Below, piece by piece: positions 17,427 through 26,181 of a stretch of 64,000 nucleotides of DNA (position 1 is its first letter; the number at the start of each line of letters is the position of its first letter). Below the pieces are notes generated by a model. The model worked only from the letters and a program-made list of their open reading frames with translations, ran no database searches and was not told where the DNA came from. Origin of the DNA: Clostridiales bacterium UBA2432 (lineage in GTDB: Bacteria > Bacillota > Clostridia > Lachnospirales > Vallitaleaceae); assembly GCA_002342805.1 (NCBI GenBank), contig DDQW01000074.1:178506-242505 (forward strand). Direction: 5' to 3'. Position numbers and translations under genes: made by a program.

Positions 17427-18118
17427 TGAAAGAAACAGACTTGTATGAACCTGTTCGAGATTTTTTTTCTCGATTAGGTTATACGATCGATGCTGAAGTG
17501 AAAGGCATTGACATACTTTGTGTTCGAGACGATGAAAGTATAGCTATCGAATTAAAAAATCAACTAAACCTAAAACTTATTACCCAAGGTGCATTACGGC
17601 AGAAGATGTTTGATTTAGTTTATGTCGCTATATGGACACCTAAAAACTTACGACAACATGAATTTAAAGATAAACTCTATCTATTGAAGCGTCTGGGTCT
17701 TGGACTTATTATTGTTTCGTCAAAGACCTTGGATGTGGATATTTATCATGATCCAATCATGCATCCCATAGAAGAATATCAGCGGCGTAATCGAGTGAAA
17801 AAAAAGAAAGCCATTGAAGAACTTAGAGAACGAAGGACCCATGTCAATGTAGGTGGAACCCATCGTAAAAAAATAATGACCTCCTACAAAGAAGAAGTGC
17901 TCATTATTTTAGACTGTATTCATCGAAGCGAGGAAGTTTGTTTATCAGACGTTGTGATGGAAACACAAATAAAAAAAGCCGGATCAATTCTTCAAAAAAA
18001 TTTTTATGGCTGGTTTAAACGCATTAAACGCGGAGTGTATGGGTTAACAGATAGTGGATACCAAGCGCATAAAGAATATTATAAGGTCATACAAAAGATA
18101 AATGAAGCGCATAATTAA
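17426..18118 (+). CDS. DUF2161-family protein, putative PD-(D/E)XK nuclease
   Basis: A 230-residue protein whose N-terminal half resembles the PD-(D/E)XK fold: the pattern VKGIDILCVRDDESIAIELKNQ has D29 and E42-x-K44 in the places of the catalytic acid residues and lysine. The C-terminal part is basic (RVKKKKAIEELRERR) and ends in a segment that may be winged-helix-like. The family is annotated as putative phosphodiesterase without known function. Its start overlaps the stop of the rubredoxin-reductase-like gene by one base, so they are translationally coupled, and the threonine ammonia-lyase follows after 10 bases. I infer DNA or RNA binding; activity is unknown. Confidence 0.72.
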   Translation: MKETDLYEPVRDFFSRLGYTIDAEVKGIDILCVRDDESIAIELKNQLNLKLITQGALRQKMFDLVYVAIWTPKNLRQHEFKDKLYLLKRLGLGLIIVSSKTLDVDIYHDPIMHPIEEYQRRNRVKKKKAIEELRERRTHVNVGGTHRKKIMTSYKEEVLIILDCIHRSEEVCLSDVVMETQIKKAGSILQKNFYGWFKRIKRGVYGLTDSGYQAHKEYYKVIQKINEAHN

Positions 18119-18128
18119 TGGAGTGAAT

Positions 18129-19337
18129 ATGAAGAATATAACGATTGATGATTTTTATGAAGCAAAAGAGACCGTTAACAACATTATTAAAAAAACACCT
18201 TTAATATATTCGGACTTTTATAGTCAAGAGTACATGGCGGATGTATTTCTTAAACCTGAAAATCTGCAACGTACAGGTGCCTTTAAAATCAGAGGTGCAT
18301 ACAATAAAATAGTAAAGCTTAGTGACCAAGAAAAAGAAAAAGGTCTTATAGCATCTAGCGCTGGGAATCATGCACAAGGGGTTGCTTTAGCGGCGAAGGC
18401 ATGCGGAGTAAAAGCTGTTATTGTTATGCCTTCAAATACACCCTTAATTAAGGTTGAAGCGACAAAAAAATATGGTGCAGATGTTGTCTTATCCGGTGAG
18501 TGCTATGATGATGCCTTTAACGAAGCGAAACGATTGCAAGACATCTATGGCTATACATTTATTCATCCTTTTGATGATGATGATATTATATTAGGTCAGG
18601 GAACAATAGGTATAGAAATACTTGAGGAGCTTCCTGAAGCGGATATAATTATCGTTCCAATAGGAGGCGGTGGACTCATCAGTGGTGTTGCAATGGCTGC
18701 AAAGTTTATAAAACCGGATATTGAAATCATTGGTGTTGAACCTCAAGGTGCCCAGACTTTGCGCAGCTCTATAAAAAGTAATCATATCGTTGAACTAAAA
18801 AAAGTAGACACGATTGCTGAAGGCGTTGCTGTTAAGCGAAGTGGCATGAAGACCTTTGAGTATGTAAAAAAATATGTGGATCGCATAGTCACTGTTAATG
18901 ATGTAAATATAATGGAAGCTTTTTTGCTTGTTGCAGAAAAAGAAAAAATTATTGCGGAAAATGCAGGCGTTTTATCCCTTGCAGCTCTAAGAAAAATAGA
19001 TGTCAAAGGAAAAAAAGTTGTTTCTCTGATTAGTGGTGGTAATATTGATGTAGTTACGATTTCAGAATTAATTAGCCGTGGTCTTGTTGTTCGAGGTCGA
19101 GTTTTCTGTTTTTCCGTGGAATTATCAGATACACCGGGACAATTGCAAATGATTGCAAGTATTTTATCGGATGTAGGTGCCAATATCATCCAGCTAGATC
19201 ATAATCAATTTAAAACGGTAGATCGATTTAAACGTGTACATCTTGAGGTAACATGTGAAACGAATGGAAAATCTCATGTAGCACAAATAAAACGTGCCTT
19301 AAAGAATAAAGGATATGATGTAAAAGTAGTGTATTAA
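18129..19337 (+). CDS. ilvA: Threonine ammonia-lyase with C-terminal ACT domain
   Basis: Deaminates threonine to 2-oxobutanoate and ammonia using pyridoxal phosphate. K53 in TGAFKIRGAYNK is the cofactor lysine; SSAGNHAQGVALAA and the glycine-rich GGGGLISG bind the cofactor phosphate. Residues from about 325 form one ACT-like domain. At 402 residues it matches the short catabolic/allosteric type (TdcB/IlvA of clostridia) rather than the 514-residue enterobacterial IlvA. ATG 18129 is preferred to 18102, which would overlap the previous gene and lacks a ribosome binding site. No other isoleucine genes are near, so a catabolic or biosynthetic role cannot be decided. Confidence 0.93.
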   Translation: MKNITIDDFYEAKETVNNIIKKTPLIYSDFYSQEYMADVFLKPENLQRTGAFKIRGAYNKIVKLSDQEKEKGLIASSAGNHAQGVALAAKACGVKAVIVMPSNTPLIKVEATKKYGADVVLSGECYDDAFNEAKRLQDIYGYTFIHPFDDDDIILGQGTIGIEILEELPEADIIIVPIGGGGLISGVAMAAKFIKPDIEIIGVEPQGAQTLRSSIKSNHIVELKKVDTIAEGVAVKRSGMKTFEYVKKYVDRIVTVNDVNIMEAFLLVAEKEKIIAENAGVLSLAALRKIDVKGKKVVSLISGGNIDVVTISELISRGLVVRGRVFCFSVELSDTPGQLQMIASILSDVGANIIQLDHNQFKTVDRFKRVHLEVTCETNGKSHVAQIKRALKNKGYDVKVVY

Positions 19338-19391
19338 GATGTATGTTTTGAGTAAAATTTCTCTGATAAGTGTAGAATAATTTAAAGACTG

Positions 19392-19400
19392 TGATATAAT
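19392..19400 (+). promoter_or_regulatory. Extended -10 promoter for the 5'-nucleotidase gene
   Basis: TGA directly before TATAAT (19395-19400) forms an extended -10 box 47 bases before the start codon. The -35 region is poor. Confidence 0.5.
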
Positions 19401-19446
19401 ATAATAGTCGATATAAATATAGCTATATACAAAGGAGGAGTTTTTT

Positions 19447-21222
19447 TTGAAAAAGTCATTAAGTATTATTTTATCACTAATGATGTTGTTTTCTGTTGTG
19501 TTTTCGAGTACAGTTCTTGCTGAATCTACGTATTCGGTTCAGTCCGGGGATGTATTATGGAGAATTGCACGTGAATACGGTCTAGAATGGGAAGAGCTAG
19601 CTGAGTATAACGCCTTGGAAAATCCACATTTGATTTTTCCGGGACAAATGATACGTATTCCAAGTGAAGAAGCCGTAGAAGAAATGACAGAAGAAGAGGT
19701 AACACAAGAAGAACCAGTTGTTGAAGAGGAACCGGTCGTCGAAGAAGAGCCAGTTGTTGATAGTACACAACTTACGATTCTTCATACAAACGATATGCAT
19801 GGATTCTTTATTGAAGGTGCTTATGATGGTATGGGGGCTGCAAAATTAGCAGCGTATTATGAAAGCGTAAAAGCAAGTAATCCTAACACATTAATTCTAG
19901 ATGCAGGCGATGCTACACAAGGTCATAATCTTGTTACCTTGTCAGAAGGTGAAAATGCAATGCCAATATTAAATGCCTTAGGATATGATGCAATGACTGC
20001 AGGTAATCATGAATTCGACTATGGACAAGATCAGCTGTTAGACAATATTGCTTTAGCCGATTTTCCGGTTTTAGCTGCCAATATTAAAGATGAAGATGGC
20101 AATGATTTCTTGACCCCATATGTTTTAAAAGAAGTGGATGGTCTTACAGTCGCTATTTTTGGTTTAGCAACACCTGAAACAAAATATAAATCACATCCGG
20201 ATAACACCCTTGGATTAACCTTTGATGATCCGATTGAAGTTGCTCAGACACTCGTACCTATGTTACGAGACCAAGCAGATGTGGTTATCGGATTAGTTCA
20301 CTTAGGTGATGAGGGAACGATGACGTCCGTAGCATTAGCTGAGATGGTTGAAGGGATAGATCTTATCATTGATGGACATAGCCATTCAGCATATGAAAAT
20401 GGCAATACTGTTAATGAGACACTTATTGTAAGTGCCGGAGAAAAAACAAAAAATGTTGGTCGTGTAGATATGACCCTTGTTGAAGGCGAAATAACAGCAA
20501 CGGTTGCAAGCTTATTTACAAAAGATCAATCTCTTGAGCTTATTGATAATGCAGAAGTTGCAGATCTTGTTGCTGCTATAGAAGAAGAAAATGCAGTGAT
20601 AGAAAATGAAGTTGTTGCAACAGCACCGTACGATTTAAACGGAGAAAGAGAGTTTGTTCGTACAGGAGAAACAAACCTTGGTAATATGATCACAGAAGCA
20701 TTATTAGATATTAGTGGTGCTGATGTTGCATTAACTAATGGTGGTGGTATTCGAGCATCTGTTGCTATGGGAGAAGTTACTAAAGGTGACATATTAACAG
20801 TGCTTCCTTTTGGAAACACCGTACGCGTCATTGAAGTCACCGGTGCAGATCTTATTGCTGCATTGGAAAATGGTTTAGCAACATACCCAGAACCTCTTGG
20901 TGCATTCCCGCACATTGCTGGAATGATGGTTGAGTTTGATTCTTCCTTAGAAGCCGGAAGTCGAGTAACTTCGGTTATGATTGACGATGAAGCTATTGAT
21001 GAAGAAGCAATCTATTCATTAGCAACAAATGATTTCCTAGTAGCTGGTGGAGATGATTATACCATGTTCGTTGGTGCCAATGTTATCGCAGAATTTGGTG
21101 CGATGGATGAAGTTCTTATAGACTTCATAGCAGAAAACGGATTTGATGCATCGGAAGTTACAGGACGTATTCAAGATGTTTCTGAAGATGCAGAAGAAGT
21201 TCCTATGGATGATGCAGCCTAA
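19447..21222 (+). CDS. Secreted LysM-domain 5'-nucleotidase / metallophosphatase (UshA family)
   Basis: A 591-residue exported enzyme. A signal peptide covers residues 1-25 (cleavage after VLA). Residues 28-73 form one LysM peptidoglycan-binding domain (YSVQSGDVLWRIAREYG ... FPGQMIRIP). An acidic linker with three EEPVV-type repeats leads to a calcineurin-like metallophosphatase domain with HTNDMHG, DAGDATQGH, GNHEFDYG and IDGHSHS, then a 5'-nucleotidase C-terminal domain with TNGGGIRAS and VLPFGNTVR. It probably hydrolyses extracellular nucleotides while held on the wall by LysM. The start is TTG 19447 behind AAAGGAGGAG. The gene stands alone between its own promoter and a terminator. Confidence 0.93.
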   Translation: MKKSLSIILSLMMLFSVVFSSTVLAESTYSVQSGDVLWRIAREYGLEWEELAEYNALENPHLIFPGQMIRIPSEEAVEEMTEEEVTQEEPVVEEEPVVEEEPVVDSTQLTILHTNDMHGFFIEGAYDGMGAAKLAAYYESVKASNPNTLILDAGDATQGHNLVTLSEGENAMPILNALGYDAMTAGNHEFDYGQDQLLDNIALADFPVLAANIKDEDGNDFLTPYVLKEVDGLTVAIFGLATPETKYKSHPDNTLGLTFDDPIEVAQTLVPMLRDQADVVIGLVHLGDEGTMTSVALAEMVEGIDLIIDGHSHSAYENGNTVNETLIVSAGEKTKNVGRVDMTLVEGEITATVASLFTKDQSLELIDNAEVADLVAAIEEENAVIENEVVATAPYDLNGEREFVRTGETNLGNMITEALLDISGADVALTNGGGIRASVAMGEVTKGDILTVLPFGNTVRVIEVTGADLIAALENGLATYPEPLGAFPHIAGMMVEFDSSLEAGSRVTSVMIDDEAIDEEAIYSLATNDFLVAGGDDYTMFVGANVIAEFGAMDEVLIDFIAENGFDASEVTGRIQDVSEDAEEVPMDDAA

Positions 21223-21256
21223 AGTCGCAAAAAGCGAAGAGGCGATTTCATAGCAT

Positions 21257-21299
21257 AAAAAAGAGCCACAATTACGTGTTGTTTGTAATTGTGGCTTTT
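21257..21299. terminator. Bidirectional intrinsic terminator
   Basis: AAAAAAGA, then GCCACAATTAC (21265-21275, counted from the first G) pairs with GTAATTGTGGC (21285-21295) and TTTT follows. The A-run on one side and T-run on the other let it serve both the 5'-nucleotidase gene and the convergent nrdJ. Confidence 0.9.
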
Positions 21300-21329
21300 C
21301 TATATATATTGGCTATTAATAAGCAAGGT

Positions 21330-23684
21330 TTATCGGATTGGGCAAACGCCTGAATCACAACTTTCATCACCAATATCAAGTTCTTGTTCATTGGACTCAT
21401 ATTTTGAAAGAAGAGCCGGAACAAAAGGTCGCATTTCTTCAACACGTTTATTATATTCGTCTTCGCTAATGGCCTCGTAAGGTAAAAGTTGGTAAAAATT
21501 ATCATCAAGAGATAAGAAGGATACAGCGACAATATCATCCCATTCTTTATAGACCCATTCTTCAACAGCATCCCATTCATGATCACGAACATGTACAGTT
21601 ATTGAACAGTTGTGGTCAACATAATTCTCCATAAATAATTGATAGTTTTCAAGCTGTTCGATAGCAGATACATCATATTTGGTAATGCCATCCGGAGCTT
21701 TTACCGGAAACTCAATCACTTTGGTTGTACAATTTTCCAGTGTTTGTCCAACTTCAGGATGAATTGGATAGTTCAGCTCTTCACATACTTTGACTAATGG
21801 ATCTGATGCGCTAATGCGTACGCGTCGAATGTAATAGGGTGAATGGGAGTAATGAACACCGGATGAAACAGTCGGAAGTTGGCTTAATGTACCCTCTGGT
21901 TTTACAGTAGTAACAAGAAGAGATTCGTTTTGACCGATTTCTGTGGAATACTCTTTAATGGCATCTTGAGCCGCGCTGCGAAGTTGGCGTAATACTTTTG
22001 CTTGATCTTCACGAGAGAGTTTTGCTTTGTTGACCATATCTTGCCAGCCGGTCAAGGAACATCCGGTCAATTTGTCGCGTTGTTGAACATTATTCCATTC
22101 AGGAATCTCAAGATCGACACAAGTCATTCTATATCCGGAACGAGCGGATAAGCGTTGAGCTTCCAGTAATCCATCATAATCAATGCTACCATCGTCATTG
22201 ACAAATGCATAAACATTAATGGTTGTCAAATTACATAAGCCTTGAGAATCCAGAAGAATTTCGCCACAGGGGTTCACACCATTCATATTAGGACGACGTT
22301 TTGCACCAGCCACTTCATTAACCCAGCCAGGTTCTCCGGAATAACGCATTTGTTCAATTTGCCAATGAAGCATCTCACGCTCAGGCTTGCTTGTATAATA
22401 AATGGAATTGTTACTCATTTGACGGTGGATGATTTCTTGATCAACAATCCACTGACCGTCAATTTGCTTATATAGATTGTTTTTTGCTTCAATACATTCT
22501 TTGTCATCTGCATCAACAAGGACAATTTCGGCCGTCCGACGAACACCACCAACAACGACATTTTCGCCGATAATATTTGCGATGTCTAAGCAGTCAATTG
22601 GACGTAGTTTAACAAATTGATGTTCATCATAGATTGCGCGTTTTTTAATAACCTTTACAATCTTGATGAACATATTTTTAATAGATTGATGTCCGCTTGC
22701 CGTTCCGCCAAAGGATTTTAAACGTTCGCCTTTTGGGCGTACATTGTTGTAATTGATAACAATGGTATTAACGTTTCGATATTCTGCGCTATATACAATT
22801 TTTAAAAAATTATCTAGGGCTTGTGTCCAGCCTTCTTTGGAGTCTCCAATCACAATCTTACAAACATTATTGTGAGAAAAAACAAGGCTTGTTGAATCTT
22901 CACGTTGATTCATAGGGATTGGTGTATAATCTTCGTGTATGACCTCAAAGTCAGCGCGAACTTTTGGAAGCTTCTTAACATCATCTTTGAGAACACGTAC
23001 ACCAACACCGGAACCAACCATAAGTAGATAAAATAAATCTTTAAAAGCACCGAAGTTATCGATTACTTGAAAAGCACAGTTATAGTTACTCATAGGGTAA
23101 TTCTTAGAAACAGTTGTTCCGCCAACCCAAAATGTTCGACCGGAAAGAAACTGACGTAAATGGAAAATATTATCAAAGAGTTTTTCCGCTTCCTCCCGTG
23201 TTGTAGGAACTAGACTACAGTTATACTCAACAGCACGTCGGACTGTTTCCCACCAGTATTCACGACGGTTCTCTTCGGGAAGCCAACGTGAGTATGTCCG
23301 ATAATAGACAAAACTTCCAAGTTGTTTCATTGGATTTGTCATGTGCTTATATTTACTGATAAATGCATCACTTAATATTCGATTAGATGTGCTTTTATGG
23401 CGTTTTTCTCTTGATTTGTCCCGTTCGTAACGATATAAGATATATTTTTTTGCCACATCTTTACGGGACGATTCCATGAGTTTTTCTTCAACTGTATCTT
23501 GAATAATATTCACGGAAAAAGGAGAAGAGTAATTTTTTAGTGCCTCTTCAACACTTTCTGCAATATTCGTAGCCAAGGTTTCATCAATACCGTCTTTTGT
23601 TTCAGACATCGCTAAAATTATAGCATTTCTAATTTTATCATTACTATACTCAACGACTGAGCTATTACGCTTAATGACATTCAT
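21330..23684 (-). CDS. nrdJ: Adenosylcobalamin-dependent ribonucleoside-triphosphate reductase (class II)
   Basis: Reduces ribonucleotides to deoxyribonucleotides with coenzyme B12, independent of oxygen. The 784-residue protein starts with an ATP-cone (MNVIKRNSSVVEYSNDKIRNAI) and resembles the monomeric Lactobacillus leichmannii-type enzyme: NYNCAFQVIDNFGAFKDLFYLL, NPCGEILLDSQGLCNLTT near the radical site, and the C-terminal redox pair C776 and C781 in SCDSGVCPIR. ATG at 23682-23684 is chosen with TAGGAGAGA upstream; a TTG further upstream is unlikely. Two NrdR boxes lie in its promoter, so repression by NrdR is expected. It is isolated and convergent with the 5'-nucleotidase gene. Confidence 0.96.
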   Translation of the reverse strand: MNVIKRNSSVVEYSNDKIRNAIILAMSETKDGIDETLATNIAESVEEALKNYSSPFSVNIIQDTVEEKLMESSRKDVAKKYILYRYERDKSREKRHKSTSNRILSDAFISKYKHMTNPMKQLGSFVYYRTYSRWLPEENRREYWWETVRRAVEYNCSLVPTTREEAEKLFDNIFHLRQFLSGRTFWVGGTTVSKNYPMSNYNCAFQVIDNFGAFKDLFYLLMVGSGVGVRVLKDDVKKLPKVRADFEVIHEDYTPIPMNQREDSTSLVFSHNNVCKIVIGDSKEGWTQALDNFLKIVYSAEYRNVNTIVINYNNVRPKGERLKSFGGTASGHQSIKNMFIKIVKVIKKRAIYDEHQFVKLRPIDCLDIANIIGENVVVGGVRRTAEIVLVDADDKECIEAKNNLYKQIDGQWIVDQEIIHRQMSNNSIYYTSKPEREMLHWQIEQMRYSGEPGWVNEVAGAKRRPNMNGVNPCGEILLDSQGLCNLTTINVYAFVNDDGSIDYDGLLEAQRLSARSGYRMTCVDLEIPEWNNVQQRDKLTGCSLTGWQDMVNKAKLSREDQAKVLRQLRSAAQDAIKEYSTEIGQNESLLVTTVKPEGTLSQLPTVSSGVHYSHSPYYIRRVRISASDPLVKVCEELNYPIHPEVGQTLENCTTKVIEFPVKAPDGITKYDVSAIEQLENYQLFMENYVDHNCSITVHVRDHEWDAVEEWVYKEWDDIVAVSFLSLDDNFYQLLPYEAISEDEYNKRVEEMRPFVPALLSKYESNEQELDIGDESCDSGVCPIR

Positions 23685-23698
23685 ATAATCTCTCCTAT

Positions 23699-23712
23699 AC
23701 AATATATTGTGC
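23699..23712 (-). promoter_or_regulatory. NrdR box, start-proximal
   Basis: Minus strand GCACAATATATTGT, close to the NrdR consensus ACACWATATATWGT. It lies between the -10 and the nrdJ ribosome binding site, 31 bp centre to centre from the second box. Confidence 0.75.
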
Positions 23713-23729
23713 TTGATTTCTGTTTTGGC

Positions 23730-23743
23730 ACACTATATATTGT
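23730..23743 (-). promoter_or_regulatory. NrdR box overlapping the nrdJ -10
   Basis: Plus strand ACACTATATATTGT (minus strand ACAATATATAGTGT) matches the NrdR consensus throughout. Its overlap with the -10 explains how NrdR could block RNA polymerase. The 31-bp spacing is three helical turns, as in known NrdR targets. Confidence 0.82.
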
Positions 23744-23766
23744 ATCACGATTCAATAAAATATCAA
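23739..23766 (-). promoter_or_regulatory. Sigma-A promoter for nrdJ
   Basis: On the minus strand TTGATA (23761-23766), 16-base spacer, TACAAT (23739-23744), with the -10 partly inside the upstream NrdR box. Confidence 0.65.
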
Positions 23767-23825
23767 TAGTAAGATTGGATTATCTTTGGTATAATTAATG
23801 TATACTTTAGTGAGGCGGTGATTTT

Positions 23826-24635
23826 TTGGGAAAAGACAAAAAAGGTATTAAGAAAAAGGCATATGAAAAAGAATTGCATAACTTACAAATTGAACTTGTC
23901 AAATTGCAAGAATGGGTTAAAAAGGAAGGCTTAAAAGTAGTTGTTATTTTTGAAGGAAGAGATGCAGCCGGAAAAGGTGGCGTCATTAAACGAATTACTG
24001 AAAAGTTAAACCCTAGAGTCTGTCGCGTTGTTGCCCTTGGGGTTCCCACGGAAAAAGAAAAATCTCAGTGGTATTTTCAACGATACGTTGCCCATTTACC
24101 TGCAGCCGGTGAGATTGTTCTATTTGATCGAAGCTGGTATAATCGAGCAGGTGTAGAAAAAGTCATGGGATTTTGTAGTCAAGATGAGTACGATGATTTT
24201 TTACGAAGTTGTCCTGAATTTGAAAAAATGTTGGTTCGAGCAGGGATTATTCTGGTCAAATACTGGTTTTCAGTGAGTGATGATGAACAAGAACGACGTT
24301 TTCAAGCCCGTATTAATGATCCTACGAAACGGTGGAAAATCAGCCCTATGGACTTAGAATCACGTAAGCACTGGGTGGAATATTCGATTGCAAAAGATAT
24401 GATGATGGATTATACCGATATCAAACAAGCACCATGGTTTGTTGTTCCTTCAGATAACAAGAAGCATGCAAGGCTTAACTGTATTCACCATTTACTTACA
24501 CAAATTGAGTATGAAGATGTTCACACTGAAAAGCTAGAATTGCCCCAACGACAAGAAAACGACTTTTATATTCGACCCCCATTAGAGGAGCAAACCTTTG
24601 TGCCCGACTATGCGGCACAATTTGTTGACGATTAA
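23826..24635 (+). CDS. ppk2: Polyphosphate kinase 2 (PPK2 family)
   Basis: A 269-residue PPK2 enzyme that moves phosphate between polyphosphate and nucleotides (ADP or GDP). The Walker A-like loop is FEGRDAAGKGG near residues 43-53, the lid region contains FDRSWYNRAGVEKVMGF and RRFQARINDPTKRWKISP, and YTDIKQAPW follows, all class signatures. Whether it prefers ADP, GDP or NMP cannot be told. The start is TTG 23826 behind GAGGCGGTG; no other start is near. It diverges from nrdJ across a 141-base gap that holds the nrdJ promoter. Confidence 0.93.
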   Translation: MGKDKKGIKKKAYEKELHNLQIELVKLQEWVKKEGLKVVVIFEGRDAAGKGGVIKRITEKLNPRVCRVVALGVPTEKEKSQWYFQRYVAHLPAAGEIVLFDRSWYNRAGVEKVMGFCSQDEYDDFLRSCPEFEKMLVRAGIILVKYWFSVSDDEQERRFQARINDPTKRWKISPMDLESRKHWVEYSIAKDMMMDYTDIKQAPWFVVPSDNKKHARLNCIHHLLTQIEYEDVHTEKLELPQRQENDFYIRPPLEEQTFVPDYAAQFVDD

Positions 24636-24659
24636 TCCGGGCAAAGATAAAAGCTATTA

Positions 24660-24688
24660 TTGAATTTTTATAGAAAGTCCGTTATAAT
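24660..24688 (+). promoter_or_regulatory. Sigma-A promoter for miaB-mutS-mutL
   Basis: TTGAAT (24660-24665), 17-base spacer, perfect TATAAT (24683-24688). Confidence 0.72.
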
Positions 24689-24689
24689 G

Positions 24690-24720
24690 AAATAGCTGTC
24701 AAGTATGTTGATAGCTATTT
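24690..24720 (+). other. Hairpin at the predicted miaB transcript 5' end
   Basis: AAATAGCTGTCAA and TTGATAGCTATTT can form a 13-bp stem (one G-U pair) with a five-base loop, followed by TGTTATGTC. It begins at about the predicted transcription start, so it could protect the 5' end, or act as a weak attenuator; alternatively it is a protein-binding dyad. Confidence 0.5.
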
Positions 24721-24744
24721 TGTTATGTCTATTAGGAGGACCAA

Positions 24745-26181
24745 ATGAAAAGAGAACCTATTATTTTAAATCATGATACGGATGAGGGACTCCGTCAAAA
24801 GAAAATTATAGAGAGATTAAGAGCAATAAATGATACGTTTGAACAGAAACACGGACGTAAGAAAAGGATGCATATAGCCACCTTTGGATGTCAAATGAAT
24901 TTTCACGACTCAGAAAAATTAAAAGGTGTCTTAGAACAAATCGGTTATGAAGAATGTGATTCAGAAGCCCAAGCCGATTTTGTGGTCTATAATACGTGTG
25001 CAGTGCGTGAGAATGCAGAAACACGAGTCTTTGGGCGTATTGGTCACTTGAAGTCGCTAAAAGAAAAGAATCCGAATATGGTTATTGCTCTTTGTGGATG
25101 CATGATGCAGCAAGATACAGTCATCGATAAATTAAAAAAATCTTATCCACACGTGAATATCGTTTTCGGAACACATAACATATATAAATTAGCTGAATTA
25201 CTTGAAACACATATGGAAACAGGGGAATCGGTTTATGATATATGGGATTCGTATCAAGATATTGTGGAAGATTTGCCCACAGTTCGAAAATATACATATA
25301 AATCCAGTGTAAATATTATTTTTGGATGCAATAACTTTTGCAGTTATTGTATTGTGCCTTATGTAAGAGGGCGGGAACGTAGTCGCGAGCCGGAAGATAT
25401 TATTGAAGAAGTTAGAGCTCTTGTTGCTGATGGTGTTGTTGAGATTACTTTTTTAGGTCAAAACGTAAACTCATATGGTAAAAATCTTCAACATCCGATG
25501 ACCTTTGCGCAGCTTTTAGAAGAAGTAGAAAAGATTGATGGATTAGAACGTATACGTTTTATGACATCCCATCCTAAAGATTTGTCAGACGAACTTATTC
25601 ATGTTATGGCAAAATCAACAAAAGTGTGCAAGTCACTCCATTTACCCTTTCAATCGGGAAGTACGCGTTTATTAGAGAAAATGAATCGTGGCTATACAAA
25701 AGACAGCTATTTAAGTTTGGTCAATAAAATTAAAAAAGCCATGCCCGACATTGCTTTAACAACAGATATTATTGTTGGATTCCCAGGTGAAACTGAAGAA
25801 GACTTCATGGATACAATGGATGTGGTTAAGGAAGTAGAATACGATAGTGCCTTTACCTTCATATATTCAAAGCGCACAGGAACACCGGCGGCACAATATG
25901 AAGATCAGATAGAAGAACCTGTTGTCAAAGAGCGTTTTAATCGATTGTTAGATGAAGTGAACTCCCTAGCAAACAAGAAAAGCAGGGAACATATCGGTAA
26001 GGAATATCTGGCCTTGTTTGAAGAAGAAAACACAAGCAGAAAAGGATATATGTCAGGACGACTTGACAATGGGCATCTTGTCCATGTAGAAGGTGATTCT
26101 AGCTTAGTGGGATCTATACGTCGTGTAAAAATTATTGATGCAATGACATTTTACTTAGTAGGAGAGATTATACATGAGTAA
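24745..26181 (+). CDS. miaB: tRNA-2-methylthio-N6-dimethylallyladenosine synthase MiaB
   Basis: Radical SAM methylthiotransferase that adds the 2-methylthio group to i6A37 of tRNAs, following MiaA encoded downstream. The 478-residue protein has the three N-terminal cysteines (TFGCQMN, NTCAVREN, LCGCMMQQ) for the auxiliary iron-sulfur cluster, the radical SAM CNNFCSYCIVPYVRGRE motif and a C-terminal TRAM domain. AGGAGG lies before ATG 24745. Its last 8 bases overlap mutS, giving translational coupling. Confidence 0.97.
   Translation: MKREPIILNHDTDEGLRQKKIIERLRAINDTFEQKHGRKKRMHIATFGCQMNFHDSEKLKGVLEQIGYEECDSEAQADFVVYNTCAVRENAETRVFGRIGHLKSLKEKNPNMVIALCGCMMQQDTVIDKLKKSYPHVNIVFGTHNIYKLAELLETHMETGESVYDIWDSYQDIVEDLPTVRKYTYKSSVNIIFGCNNFCSYCIVPYVRGRERSREPEDIIEEVRALVADGVVEITFLGQNVNSYGKNLQHPMTFAQLLEEVEKIDGLERIRFMTSHPKDLSDELIHVMAKSTKVCKSLHLPFQSGSTRLLEKMNRGYTKDSYLSLVNKIKKAMPDIALTTDIIVGFPGETEEDFMDTMDVVKEVEYDSAFTFIYSKRTGTPAAQYEDQIEEPVVKERFNRLLDEVNSLANKKSREHIGKEYLALFEEENTSRKGYMSGRLDNGHLVHVEGDSSLVGSIRRVKIIDAMTFYLVGEIIHE

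Noticed and set aside
18102..18128. Earlier start for threonine ammonia-lyase
   Set aside because: Overlaps the preceding gene, lacks a ribosome binding site, and would add nine residues not typical of the family.
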